A DNA stretch of 64,000 nt, from assembly GCA_027487515.1 (NCBI GenBank), contig JAIYDL010000026.1, forward strand, positions 1 through 64,000. The letters run 5' to 3'. How positions within the stretch are numbered: the first letter of the stretch is position 1; every line of letters starts with the position of its first letter. Position numbers and translations under genes: made by a program. This document shows positions 8,661-17,147 of this stretch, in pieces. The notes under the pieces were generated by a model. The model worked only from the letters and a program-made list of their open reading frames with translations, did not search any database and was not told where the DNA came from. Origin of the DNA: Pseudomonadota bacterium. GTDB taxonomy: Bacteria > Bdellovibrionota > Bacteriovoracia > Bacteriovoracales > Bacteriovoracaceae.

Positions 8661-10115
8661 ATGGCGATTAAGATGCATCAAGGCCTGAAACAGACTCAGG
8701 GCCTCATGATCACGCCTCAATTGCAGCAGGCGATCAAGCTCCTGACGCTGACCCATCTGGAGATGACGACACTCATCTCGCAGGAAATGGTCGACAATCC
8801 GATGCTCGAGGAGATGGACGGTGAAATGGACGCTGGTCCCGCCGAAGAATCTCGGGAGGAGATCGACGCTCACGAAGCCACCGCCGAGAACTTCTCCGGG
8901 CCCGAGCTCATCGAGGGCTCGAAGGAAACCTTCGACTGGGAGTCCTACACGGACGCCTTCAATAGTAGCTCGTCCTCCTCTCCGAACATGAAAGAGAGTG
9001 CGTCCCCGGACGATCTGCCGTCCTATGAAAACATGGTTTCAAAGAACCAGTCTCTGCAGGAGCACCTCGAGTGGCAGCTCCGCATGGAGAGCCTGGGTGA
9101 CCAGGAGCTCGCCTACGCCCTCGACCTGATCGGGAACATCGATGACGACGGGTACCTCGAGATCCCGTTCGATGAGATCGTCGCCCGGCATCCCGCCCTC
9201 GAGCGCGACACTGCGATCGGTCTCCTCGGTCTGGTTCAGCACCTCGACCCCGTCGGCTGCGGCGCTCAGAACCTCCAGGAGTGCTTGGGGATCCAAGCGC
9301 GGATGCTTCCGGAGCGCTCGCCGCTGGTGGAGCTCATCATCGAGCGCAGCCTCTCGGACCTCGAGCGGAAGGACTACGCGAAGATCGCGAAGGACTTCGG
9401 CGTCTCGAAGGAGAAGGTCAAAGACTCCGAGCTCGTCATCATGGGCCTCAACCCGAAACCGGGGCAGCTCGTGTCGGCGGATGAAACCCAGTACGTCGTT
9501 CCGGACATCTTCGTCGCCGAGGTCGGTGGCGAGTTCGTGGTGCAGGTCAACGACGAGGGCGTCCCCCGGCTGCGCATCTCGAACCTCTACCGCTCTCTCA
9601 TCAAGAGCGGGGAGTCGAACGTGGAGGCCAAGGAGTTCGTGCAAGACAAGCTCCGGGCCGCGCTCTGGCTGATCAAGTCCATCGAGAACCGGCAGAAGAC
9701 GATCTACAAGGTGGCGAACTCGATCGTCCGAACCCAGCAGGAGTTCTTCAAGAAGGGGCCCGCCCACCTCAAGCCGATGATCCTGAAGGACATCGCCAAT
9801 GAGATCGGCATGCACGAATCGACCGTCTCCCGGGTGACCACAAACAAGTTCATGCATACGCCCATCGGGACCTTCGAGCTGAAGTACTTCTTCAACGCCG
9901 GGATCGGCGGAAAGAACGGAGGGATCGACATTGCCAGCGAGAGCCTGAAGCTCAAGATCAAAGAGATGGTCGGGAACGAAGATCCGAAGAGGCCGCTCTC
10001 CGATCAGAAGATCTCCGAGCTCCTGAGCACGCGGGACATCGTCGTGGCCCGGAGAACCGTCGCGAAGTACCGCGAGATGATGGGCATCGCCCCGTCGTCG
10101 AAGCGGAAGAAATAA
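8661..10115 (+). CDS. rpoN: RNA polymerase sigma-54 factor
   Basis: Alternative sigma factor that needs AAA+ enhancer-binding activators. Seen: Gln/Leu-rich region I (QTQGLMITPQLQQAIKLL near the N-terminus), an acidic and Ser-rich linker (about 50-115), the core-binding region, a helix-turn-helix, and the RpoN box ARRTVAKYRE about 12 residues from the C-terminus. The ATG at 8661 is preferred over a TTG two codons upstream because GAGG (8651-8654) is then 6 bases away. It lies 9 bases after lptB and upstream of hpf, as in many proteobacteria. The tail after the RpoN box is basic. Confidence 0.97.
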   Translation: MAIKMHQGLKQTQGLMITPQLQQAIKLLTLTHLEMTTLISQEMVDNPMLEEMDGEMDAGPAEESREEIDAHEATAENFSGPELIEGSKETFDWESYTDAFNSSSSSSPNMKESASPDDLPSYENMVSKNQSLQEHLEWQLRMESLGDQELAYALDLIGNIDDDGYLEIPFDEIVARHPALERDTAIGLLGLVQHLDPVGCGAQNLQECLGIQARMLPERSPLVELIIERSLSDLERKDYAKIAKDFGVSKEKVKDSELVIMGLNPKPGQLVSADETQYVVPDIFVAEVGGEFVVQVNDEGVPRLRISNLYRSLIKSGESNVEAKEFVQDKLRAALWLIKSIENRQKTIYKVANSIVRTQQEFFKKGPAHLKPMILKDIANEIGMHESTVSRVTTNKFMHTPIGTFELKYFFNAGIGGKNGGIDIASESLKLKIKEMVGNEDPKRPLSDQKISELLSTRDIVVARRTVAKYREMMGIAPSSKRKK

Positions 10116-10191
10116 GGGAGGTGGAGAATGACGTAGCGAGACCCTGGAACCCTAGTGTGCGAACCAAATACCTTTCAGAGGCACGTAAATT

Positions 10192-10581
10192 ATGAAATTG
10201 AAAATTTCTTTTAAGCACCTTGACCACACTCCCGCGCTCGATGCACGCATTAAAGAGAAGTCCGAGAAATTTGAGAAGTACTTTCAGGGCAACACGACGG
10301 TGCAATGGTTCTGCTGGGTTCAGAATGAACAGCACTGGGCCGAGATCAAAGTCCACGGCCCGAAGGTTGAGTTTTTCGCCAAGGCGACGTCCGAGAACTT
10401 GTACAAGTCCCTCGATCTGGTGGTCGAAAAGATGGAACGCCAGTTCGAGAAGCAAAAAGAGATGATGCGCAATAAGATGCACGCACACCCGCTCGAGACG
10501 CCGAAGTACCGGCAGATCGAGGAATCAATCAAAGACGAAGAAGATTCTTACTATAAGCAGCTCGACGAGAAGTCCGCGTAA
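10192..10581 (+). CDS. hpf: Ribosome hibernation promoting factor (HPF/YfiA family)
   Basis: Binds the 30S subunit and silences ribosomes in stationary phase or starvation. Seen: the small S30AE-type beta-alpha-beta fold, beginning MKLKISFKHLDHTPALDARI, with the long second helix rich in Lys and Glu. There is a C-terminal acidic/basic tail of about 30 residues but no long-HPF dimerisation domain, so it is the short form (129 residues). Position after rpoN supports the call. A perfect GC hairpin with a T run follows the stop codon, ending the lptC-lptB-rpoN-hpf unit. Confidence 0.9.
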   Translation: MKLKISFKHLDHTPALDARIKEKSEKFEKYFQGNTTVQWFCWVQNEQHWAEIKVHGPKVEFFAKATSENLYKSLDLVVEKMERQFEKQKEMMRNKMHAHPLETPKYRQIEESIKDEEDSYYKQLDEKSA

Positions 10582-10592
10582 TCGGACTCCTC

Positions 10593-10617
10593 AAAAGGGC
10601 CCCAGCTGGGGCCCTTT
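10593..10617 (+). terminator. Rho-independent terminator after hpf
   Basis: A perfect inverted repeat (AAAAGGGCCCC, loop AGCT, GGGGCCCTTTT) runs directly into seven or more T. It closes the lpt-rpoN-hpf unit and insulates the cobalamin riboswitch just downstream. Confidence 0.9.
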
Positions 10618-10635
10618 TTTTGCCCTTTTAAATGA

Positions 10636-10750
10636 GTGGCCTGTGGCGTAATGTAGGAGCCACTTCACACCGCACTCCGGAAGACCGGCGAAACTCCGGC
10701 ACTGTCCCGCAACTGTAAAGTCAGACCTGGCACCCGTGAAGAAGACCATC
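10636..10750 (+). promoter_or_regulatory. Cobalamin riboswitch
   Basis: RNA switch sensing a vitamin B12 form. The conserved core is plain: GAAACTCCGGCACTGTCCCG at 10690-10709, continuing CAACTGTAAAGTCAGACCTG, which matches the B12-box pattern CCGG-N-CTGTCCCGCAACTGT followed by GTCAGACC. A GTGGC...GCCAC pairing sits just upstream (about 10642-10663). The ends are approximate. The ribosome-binding AGGAGG of the next gene (10754-10759) lies just beyond, so control is probably at translation initiation: B12 binding would hide the site. This makes the downstream receptor a B12 transporter. Confidence 0.93.
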
Positions 10751-10764
10751 CCGAGGAGGAGTCT

Positions 10765-12525
10765 TTGTCCGTTGCATTCTTGTTGCTTCTCGCACCGCTA
10801 GTTCTCGGAGCCGCGACTGAATTGGATCCAATTAATGTCGAAGCTGAAAAGGACATCGCCCGTTTCACGTTCACCTCTTCCGAGACCGTGGGCCCGGCCC
10901 AACTCGAGCACCAACCCATGGGACTCCTTTCGCAGGAACTTGAGAAAGTGCCGGGACTGATTGCGAATCAAAACGGAGGCCCCGGAGGTCGCGTTTCATT
11001 TTTTCTCCGTGGGACTGAGAGTCGGCACGTCTCGTTCACCCTCGATGGCCTAAAAATCAACGACACCTCCAACACCGATCGGCAGTTCGACGCTGCCTTT
11101 TTGACCTCGCCCTTCCTCCGAGAGGTCGTGATCCATAAAGGCCCCCAGGCCGTGCTCTTCGGATCGGACGCGCTGGGGGGAATGATTGAGCTTAAAACCC
11201 GGCGCGGAGAGAACGCTCCGGAGACGAGACTTTCTGTGAACGCAGGAAGCTTTGGAACGGTGGGCTCGGGCCTCACGAAAGATTGGGCGACGCCGACCGC
11301 CAACGGAACGCTCACGGCGACGCGCTTCCGCAGCGATGGTATTTCTCGCTTAAACCAAAAGCGCCACGATGCGACCGAACGGGACTCCACCGAGATCACC
11401 CAACTGACATCCTCCTCCGAGCACCGCTGGCATCAGAAAATCCAAACCGACCTCCTTGCGAGCTACCTCCAGGGGAGGGCCGAACAGGATGGGTTCGCTG
11501 ACGATAATTCTCACGACTACTCGGTGAACGATCAGTATGTGCTCCAGCAGAAGACGAACCTGGCCCTGGGCCAGGCCCAGGCGGTTTCGCTAAGGAATGG
11601 TCTCAGCCGTCATCAACGACGCAACGAAAGCCTCTCCTCCGGTGAAGAAGTTTTCACCGGAGACCTCGTTCAAACTGAGTTCGTGCACCGACTTGAAACG
11701 GGCCCCTGGGGTGTCATCTCAGGCCTGGCAAGTGAGCGCGAGAGCGCCCGCGCCCGCGGGCTCGATCGCTCGTTTGAGCTGCACTCGGGGTTTGTGCAAA
11801 GTTCCTTCCGGACGGGGAGATTTCGATTTCACTCAGGAGGAAGAGTGGAGCGGCACAGCCGTTACGGAACTTTTCGAACCGGTGCGGTGGGGGTCGGCTG
11901 GTCTCGCTTTTCTCTGCAGTATTCCCAGGGCTACAAGGCCCCGTCAGTCTACCAGCTCTTCGCTCCGCCACAAGGGGGACAGCCGATCGGAAACCCGGCC
12001 CTTCGTCCGGAGACAAATCACTCCCTCGAAGCCTCCTGGAAGATGTCGGCGGAGGCCCTGGACTTGGGTGTCAGTTTGTTCCGGAATCGCCTCACGAACC
12101 TCTTCACATATATCTCTGGTCAGGGCTACATCAATCAACAGCGCTTCATCGCTGAGGGTGTCGAGGTTTCTGGGAAGGTCCGGACCGAATGGGCAGAGGT
12201 TTCGTCGAGCTTCACCCACCAGCAGTTCAAGGACGCGGAGGCGGAGGTTCTCCGCCGGCCCTACAATATTCTCCATGCTGGAGTTTCGGTCTTTCCGGAA
12301 GAAACTCTGGAACTCAATGTGAGTGGCCGCTGGTTTTCTTCTCGGCGTGATTTCGATGGAAGACTAAATCCCTACGAAGTCGTCGACGTGGGAGTGCGGA
12401 AAAACTGGGACCGACACGACCTGAGCCTTCAGATCCGGAACGTGCTGAACCGAGAGTACGAAGAGCTCTACGGATTCTCCGTCCTACCGCGCTCTCTCTT
12501 CATGGGGTACGGGCTTCGACTCTAG
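10765..12525 (+). CDS. btuB: TonB-dependent outer-membrane receptor, probably for cobalamin
   Basis: Outer-membrane uptake channel powered by TonB-ExbBD. Seen: a short signal peptide ending near VLGA, a TonB-box-like DPINVEAE, a plug domain (about 40-150) with GGRVSFFLRGTES, LDGLKIND and GPQAVLFGSDALGGMIEL, then a beta barrel with a late RNVLNREYEELYGF motif and final strand ending YGLRL. The start is a TTG with AGGAGG 5 bases upstream. The cobalamin riboswitch directly upstream gives the substrate, and 586 residues fits BtuB. No periplasmic or ABC partner (BtuFCD) lies nearby. Cobamide or corrinoid specificity is inferred from the riboswitch only. Confidence 0.9.
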   Translation: MSVAFLLLLAPLVLGAATELDPINVEAEKDIARFTFTSSETVGPAQLEHQPMGLLSQELEKVPGLIANQNGGPGGRVSFFLRGTESRHVSFTLDGLKINDTSNTDRQFDAAFLTSPFLREVVIHKGPQAVLFGSDALGGMIELKTRRGENAPETRLSVNAGSFGTVGSGLTKDWATPTANGTLTATRFRSDGISRLNQKRHDATERDSTEITQLTSSSEHRWHQKIQTDLLASYLQGRAEQDGFADDNSHDYSVNDQYVLQQKTNLALGQAQAVSLRNGLSRHQRRNESLSSGEEVFTGDLVQTEFVHRLETGPWGVISGLASERESARARGLDRSFELHSGFVQSSFRTGRFRFHSGGRVERHSRYGTFRTGAVGVGWSRFSLQYSQGYKAPSVYQLFAPPQGGQPIGNPALRPETNHSLEASWKMSAEALDLGVSLFRNRLTNLFTYISGQGYINQQRFIAEGVEVSGKVRTEWAEVSSSFTHQQFKDAEAEVLRRPYNILHAGVSVFPEETLELNVSGRWFSSRRDFDGRLNPYEVVDVGVRKNWDRHDLSLQIRNVLNREYEELYGFSVLPRSLFMGYGLRL

Positions 12526-12812
12526 TGGATCTTCTTCGGAGTCGAGGAGTCCTCGAAGCAACACGAGCCCTCGTGGGCTTCGAGTTCCTGGTCTAGGCTC
12601 TGTTGGTACTGGTCGCGTGCCTCCGGGGACAATCCCAGGGAGGCGGTCAAAGTCTCTGAGAGAGTCGGGGAGATCACTTCGACGTCGATGCCGAGCTCTT
12701 CCATGTGGGCTGCGTATTCGTAGGCTTTCTCCGACGCCGCGAGCTCACATTCGAAGAGTGTCTGCTGAGACTGGACGTCTCTCACGAGGATTTTTGACTT
12801 TTCTTTTTCCAT
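12522..12812 (-). CDS. Small protein of unknown function
   Basis: A 96-residue soluble, acidic protein; I do not recognise the family. Seen: an N-terminal beta-rich part (KILVRDVQSQQTLFECELA), a helical middle (SEKAYEYAAHMEELGIDVEV), a C-terminal acidic helix and a vicinal cysteine pair in GSCCFED near the end. The start at 12812 is chosen so that it does not run into the divergent gene at 12860; a longer frame to 12899 exists but would overlap it. The last 4 bases overlap the receptor gene tail to tail. Confidence 0.55.
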   Translation of the reverse strand: MEKEKSKILVRDVQSQQTLFECELAASEKAYEYAAHMEELGIDVEVISPTLSETLTASLGLSPEARDQYQQSLDQELEAHEGSCCFEDSSTPKKIH

Positions 12813-12859
12813 GGTCCGATGGTAGTTATCGGTGGCCCTCTTTGTCAAAGGATACAACC

Positions 12860-13213
12860 ATGGGTCTGGTCCTCTGGATCGATTCGAACACGTTCGCAAC
12901 AGGACTGCTGGAGCGAGTCTATAAACAAAGGGGACTTCCGTTTTATGCGCTCGAGACCGCTGCGGATTTCAGCTACTTGATCGAAGACCTTAGGCCTGTC
13001 GTTCTTGTGATCGACGTGGCCACAGCAAAAACGGCCGGCGACGCCCTTCGTCTCCAGTACGCCACCGCACCCCTCTTTAGAACTCTTCCTGTGATCACCA
13101 TTGACGGGTCCTCGGAGGTCGACTTTCTAGAAAATAGAATCGGTCAGATCAACCGACCTTTTGATCCTTTTCAAATTCCTGATATAATTCAAGCCATGCT
13201 AGGGCAACTCTGA
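12860..13213 (+). CDS. Single-domain receiver-like protein
   Basis: A 117-residue protein of receiver-domain size. Seen: an opening strand GLVLWIDSN with D8, and LRPVVLVIDVATAK with D52 where the phosphoacceptor lies. The later strand PVITIDG lacks the usual Thr/Ser pattern, and the acidic pair near D8 is reduced to one residue, so phosphorylation is uncertain. AAAGG lies 8 bases before the ATG. It is divergent from the small gene at 12522-12812 with a 47-base gap. No histidine kinase is adjacent. Confidence 0.6.
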   Translation: MGLVLWIDSNTFATGLLERVYKQRGLPFYALETAADFSYLIEDLRPVVLVIDVATAKTAGDALRLQYATAPLFRTLPVITIDGSSEVDFLENRIGQINRPFDPFQIPDIIQAMLGQL

Positions 13214-13276
13214 AACCCGAATGAGGCGAGCTTGGATAGAGACAAGATAATTATCTCGGTTGGACTTTTGTTGACC

Positions 13277-13690
13277 TTACTGGTCTTCGGTCTGACGCTT
13301 TATTTCCGAAGCGGAGCTTTCTGACAGATTGAGCTCGGCAACCTTCGGCGGCTGATGCCGTTCTGACTGAGAAACGAAGAACGACGTGAGCCTCTTATCC
13401 ATCACTGAAAGTAAGACATCAACCAGCTCATGGTAGTGAGTGTGGATCCACTGCGCCGAGAAATGATTGGGAACTTCTAAGATGAGAACGTTGTGAGAGA
13501 TAACGAGAGGCTTCACTTCTTTAAACCATTGGTGATGGACGGCGGGCCCCAGAACGTCGCAGAGCTGATCGGACAGCACGGACCAAATATAGGAAGCCTT
13601 AACTACGGGGTGTGCCAGGTTAAGATTCTTTTCTTTAAACCGGTTATTCTGCTGAGACCATCTTGTCTTGAGACAGCGTTTTTTTTTCAT
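13277..13690 (-). CDS. Stand-alone DnaA domain I-like protein
   Basis: A 137-residue protein whose centre (about residues 34-105) reads like the N-terminal interaction domain of the replication initiator DnaA: IWSVLSDQLCDVLGP, then WFKEVKPL, then LILEVPNHFSAQWIHTHYHE, the same order as the W...L...WI.PL...LYAPN.F...W....Y of DnaA. The AAA+ ATPase and the helix-turn-helix DNA-binding domains are absent. The N-terminus is basic; the C-terminal 30 residues are polar and probably unfolded. It lies 48 bases downstream of hflX on the same strand and may be read from that operon. Family knowledge: DnaA domain I binds DnaB helicase and regulators and self-associates. A regulatory role is inference. 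Confidence 0.7.
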   Translation of the reverse strand: MKKKRCLKTRWSQQNNRFKEKNLNLAHPVVKASYIWSVLSDQLCDVLGPAVHHQWFKEVKPLVISHNVLILEVPNHFSAQWIHTHYHELVDVLLSVMDKRLTSFFVSQSERHQPPKVAELNLSESSASEIKRQTEDQ

Positions 13691-13738
13691 GGGCCAACAG
13701 CTTAAATTTATTAGACGACGTCTGACAACAAAAAAGTC

Positions 13739-15073
13739 TCAGAAAGATGGGCGATTCTGCTCCCATTCTCGGGCCTCCGCCGGGGCCAAAATAAAACTAT
13801 TGAGGCCTAGCTGTTGAAAGATAAAGTCCGGAATCCGGATCCGGTAGAACATGCCCTGTTCGTGAGAGACGGAGTTAAGGATGTTCGCGTTCCCTCGAAT
13901 CCGGGAGTGGGCTTCACCGGCCTCGTAGGGAACAAAAAGGTCGTAGTGGTCTTGTTTGGAAAGGAAGAAATTGATGACGTACTCTCTGAGGCCCCGCATG
14001 TCTTGCTCATCGTAGGAAGAGACGAGGAAGCTGTTGGCGTAATTTCGCATGATGATGCGGGCCCGGACGGGATCGTTCAGGATGTCCTTTTTGTTGAAGA
14101 CGATGACTTGTTCTTTGTCCTCAATCTTGAGCTCTTTGAGAACCTCTTGGGTCACTCGCAGGTGCTTGGCGTAGTTCGGGTCCGAGATGTCACACACGAG
14201 GATCAGAAGATCTGCCTCCATCGCCGACTCAAGCGTCGTCTTAAAGCCTTGGACCAGGGTGTTTGGAAGGTTGGAGATGAATCCGACGGTGTCGATCATG
14301 ATCATCGGAGGCTTCGAGTCTGGGTTCAGAGTGCGGAAGGTTGAGTCGAGGGTCGCGAAGAGTTTGTTCTCTTCGAGGACGTTCACCTTGCAGAGCCGGT
14401 TCATCAGAGAGGATTTCCCCGCATTCGTGTACCCCACGAGAGCGGCGGTGACTGCCTGATTCTGGCGCTTCTTCTTTTGCTGCTCTCGGGAGCGCTGAAC
14501 CTCTTCGAGTTGCTTCTTGTAGTATTCGATCCGCTCCCGCACCATCCGCCGGTCGAGCTCGAGCTGCTGTTCACCCTCTCCGCCGACGGCGCGGCCTCCG
14601 CCGCGCTGCTTAGAAAAGTGCCCCCACATGCTCGTCAGCCGAGGAAGGAGGTACTGGAGCCGCGAGATCTCGATCTGGATCTTCGCTTCCTTCGTGCGGG
14701 CATGGTGCGCGAAGATCTCAAGGATCACCGTGTTCCGGTCGACGATCTCGAGCTTGGTGATCTCCTTGATGTTCCGTAACTGGGCCCCGGTGAGTTCGAA
14801 GTCGAAGACCAGGAGTTCAGAGCCCTCCTCGCGGGCCGCATCCGCGATCTCCTGGAGCTTGCCTTCTCCGAGCATCGTCGCTGGATCGAGTTGCTTCCGG
14901 TTCTGGATGTATTCTTCGCCGCCGACGAGACCGAGGGTGCGGAGGAGCTCCCGCAGCTCGCGCAAGGAGTTATTCGTCTCAAGCACGGTGGCATGGTTTT
15001 CGAACTTCTCACAGACGATGGAGACCAGAGACGCCTTCTGGCCCAGGGGGAGCTTGTATTCTTCTTGGTTCAC
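13739..15073 (-). CDS. hflX: GTPase HflX
   Basis: Ribosome-associated GTPase, a splitting or rescue factor under stress in other bacteria. Seen: an N-terminal HflX domain (about 1-180) with DPATMLGEGKLQEI and a Gly-rich GGGRAVGGEGEQQLELDRR linker, then a G domain with G1 GYTNAGKSS, G3 DTVGF and G4 NKKD. 444 residues is typical. It begins with GTG, overlapping the panC stop as GTGA, so it is translated as the last gene of the pan/coa operon. That pairing is positional and does not imply a shared pathway. Confidence 0.96.
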   Translation of the reverse strand: MNQEEYKLPLGQKASLVSIVCEKFENHATVLETNNSLRELRELLRTLGLVGGEEYIQNRKQLDPATMLGEGKLQEIADAAREEGSELLVFDFELTGAQLRNIKEITKLEIVDRNTVILEIFAHHARTKEAKIQIEISRLQYLLPRLTSMWGHFSKQRGGGRAVGGEGEQQLELDRRMVRERIEYYKKQLEEVQRSREQQKKKRQNQAVTAALVGYTNAGKSSLMNRLCKVNVLEENKLFATLDSTFRTLNPDSKPPMIMIDTVGFISNLPNTLVQGFKTTLESAMEADLLILVCDISDPNYAKHLRVTQEVLKELKIEDKEQVIVFNKKDILNDPVRARIIMRNYANSFLVSSYDEQDMRGLREYVINFFLSKQDHYDLFVPYEAGEAHSRIRGNANILNSVSHEQGMFYRIRIPDFIFQQLGLNSFILAPAEAREWEQNRPSF

Positions 15074-15924
15074 GATACCTCCACTTGCACGTTGTCGAGG
15101 AGCCGCGTGCTCCCCAGCTGGTAAACGGCAAGGATAGTGATGTGGGTTGAACGGTCAACGTCTTCGGCGAGGGTCTCCGCGTCGCGGAGCTCGAGGTAAT
15201 TCCAGTGGGGGTCTTTGAGGACATCCGAAATGCGCCGCCGCGCCTCGGGGATCCGATGGCGTGCTCCACCGATCAGCGCTGCGAGCTGGCGGAGCGTTTG
15301 GGAGAGGACCAGCGAGGCCGCTCGTTGCTCGGGGGAGAGGTACTGATTCCGACTCGAAAGTGCTAGCCCGGAGGCTTCTCGAATGATGGGCATCCCTTGA
15401 ATCTTCACGGGGAGACAGAGGTCTTTTACCATCTGCGAAATCACGAGGTACTGCTGGTAGTCCTTGAGTCCAAAGTAGGCGGTGCTCGGGTTCACGAGGT
15501 CGAAGAGCTTGTGGACCACCGTCGCGACACCTTCGAAGTGACCGGGCCTCGATTGGCCTTCTAGGATCGTACTGAGGCCGCAGACGGCCACGGACTGTGT
15601 GTCACCAGCAGGAAAAACTTCTGTCGGATTCGCCGGAGCGAACACGACGACCTGGCGAGCCGGGAACCGGGCGGCACTCGCCTCGATCACGGAGAGGTCT
15701 TGCTCGAGAGTCCGCGGGTAGCGTCCGTAGTCTTCGGCGGGGCCAAACTGCTTCGGGTTTACGAAGATCGAAAAATAAACGACGGGGTTTTCAGCGAGGG
15801 CGCGCTCGAGGAGGGAGGCGTGGCCCGCGTGGAGGTTTCCCATGGTGGGGACGAACCCGATGGGAAGGGACTCCTGGGACCGTCGGAGGCGGAGTTCGCT
15901 GGTTTCCCGGATGAGCGTTACCAT
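15070..15924 (-). CDS. panC: Pantothenate synthetase
   Basis: ATP-dependent condensation of pantoate with beta-alanine to pantothenate. Seen: PTMGNLHAGHASL (the HxGH nucleotide motif), FVNPKQF, GLKDYQQ and ALSSRNQYLS (KMSKS-like region). The ATG at 15924 is chosen because it overlaps the coaBC stop as ATGGTAA and gives 284 residues, the E. coli size; an ATG seven codons upstream is possible. It is the fifth gene of the operon running from 19579 down to 13739. A gene for beta-alanine supply (panD) is not in the window. Confidence 0.97.
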   Translation of the reverse strand: MVTLIRETSELRLRRSQESLPIGFVPTMGNLHAGHASLLERALAENPVVYFSIFVNPKQFGPAEDYGRYPRTLEQDLSVIEASAARFPARQVVVFAPANPTEVFPAGDTQSVAVCGLSTILEGQSRPGHFEGVATVVHKLFDLVNPSTAYFGLKDYQQYLVISQMVKDLCLPVKIQGMPIIREASGLALSSRNQYLSPEQRAASLVLSQTLRQLAALIGGARHRIPEARRRISDVLKDPHWNYLELRDAETLAEDVDRSTHITILAVYQLGSTRLLDNVQVEVS

Positions 15925-17147
15925 GAGCTGCGGCCTTCGAACCATTGGACCAGCTTTTCTCCGAGCCCAAGCTTCGAAAGTTTTATCGGCCCCCGGATGT
16001 TGGTTTTCTCGACGATGTAGTATTCTCCGTGTGACTTTTGGAAGCCCTCGACCTCGGGGCCTCCGATCAGACCGTTCGAGACCTTGTTACCGATCATGAG
16101 GTCGACGGGCTTGCGCGCCATCTTTTCCATGAAGACCTCCTTCGTGGTCTCGGTCTCGGCGGCGAAGCTCACGACTTTTTGCTGGGTCCGCAGGGTGAGG
16201 ATTTCTTTGAGAATGTCTGCCGCCTGACGAAAGGGGAGAGAGGTTCCCATGGCTTCTTTCTTTAACTTGATCGCAGCGGGGTCAAATTCGATGTCTGCGA
16301 TGGCACCGGTTGAGATGTACAGATCCGAGTCCGGAAAAAGTGCCACGGCGGCGTCACGCATGAGGGCCGTTGTCGGAGTTTTTCGAAGAGCGAAAGCGGG
16401 GTGACCCAGGAGGTTCTCCGCGTCCGAAGAGCACTGGTGGCCAGCGAGCAGCGTGACCCGATGGCCCGCGGCCAGGAATGCCTTCGCGATCGAAATGCCC
16501 ATCTTTCCGCTCGACGGGTTCGTCAGGTAGCGGACGGGGTCGAGGGGCGACGCCGTCGCTCCCGCCGTGATGAGGATGTGCTTGGCCGGAGTGTCTCGTG
16601 GGACCAGCGTTTCGATCAGATCAACGACGGCGGCCACTTCTGGAAACTTCCCTGCACCGATGTCGCCGCAGGCGAGGAGCCCGGAGGCGGGGTTTACGAT
16701 GCGCACACGCCGGAGCCCTTCGAGCGTGCGGCGGTGTTCTTGAATCCGCGGATCTCCCCACATGGCCGTGTTCATGGCTGGAAAAAACAGCACCGGTGTT
16801 CCGCCCGCGGCCAGGAAGAGGCTCGAGAGGAGGTCATTCGTGATTCCGAGTGCAAGCCGGGAGAGAGTGTTCGCAGAAGCGGGGGCGATGACGATCCGGT
16901 CCGCCCAGCGAACCAGTTCAATGTGCAACACCGTTTCTCCTCGAGCGAGGGCGTCCGGAACAAAGTCATCCTCCGGGAGAAAGACGTCTTCGACCCCGAG
17001 GTAGCGGAACGTCTCCGGGACCACGAACTCGAGAGCGCCAGCGGTGAGCACGACCTTTACGGCGTGACCGTTCTTGACCAGTTGTCGGGCCACGTCGAGG
17101 CTCTTGTAGCTTGCGATCGATCCCGTGACGGCGAGGAGGATGTTCAT
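15918..17147 (-). CDS. coaBC: Bifunctional phosphopantothenoylcysteine decarboxylase / phosphopantothenate-cysteine ligase
   Basis: Adds cysteine to 4'-phosphopantothenate (CoaB) and decarboxylates the product (CoaC) in coenzyme A synthesis. Seen: an N-terminal FMN-binding CoaC part with GSIASYK, the active-site His in HIELVRWAD, PAMNTAMW and the catalytic Cys in GLLACGDIGAGK; then a CoaB part with ITAGAT and NPSSGKMG. The ATG at 17147 is chosen for its ATGA overlap with the coaX stop; upstream starts exist to 17174. 409 residues is the usual fused size. It follows coaX directly, so the operon orders kinase, then ligase/decarboxylase. Confidence 0.97.
   Translation of the reverse strand: MNILLAVTGSIASYKSLDVARQLVKNGHAVKVVLTAGALEFVVPETFRYLGVEDVFLPEDDFVPDALARGETVLHIELVRWADRIVIAPASANTLSRLALGITNDLLSSLFLAAGGTPVLFFPAMNTAMWGDPRIQEHRRTLEGLRRVRIVNPASGLLACGDIGAGKFPEVAAVVDLIETLVPRDTPAKHILITAGATASPLDPVRYLTNPSSGKMGISIAKAFLAAGHRVTLLAGHQCSSDAENLLGHPAFALRKTPTTALMRDAAVALFPDSDLYISTGAIADIEFDPAAIKLKKEAMGTSLPFRQAADILKEILTLRTQQKVVSFAAETETTKEVFMEKMARKPVDLMIGNKVSNGLIGGPEVEGFQKSHGEYYIVEKTNIRGPIKLSKLGLGEKLVQWFEGRSSW

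Noticed and set aside
10144..10160. TGGAACCCTAGTGTGC upstream of hpf as a sigma-54 -24/-12 promoter
   Set aside because: GG and GC are 11 bases apart instead of 10, and the -24 element is only TGGAAC.
12812..12899. Upstream extension of the small minus-strand gene to 12899
   Set aside because: It would overlap the divergent receiver-like gene and its ribosome-binding site, and the added residues are unlike a protein N-terminus.
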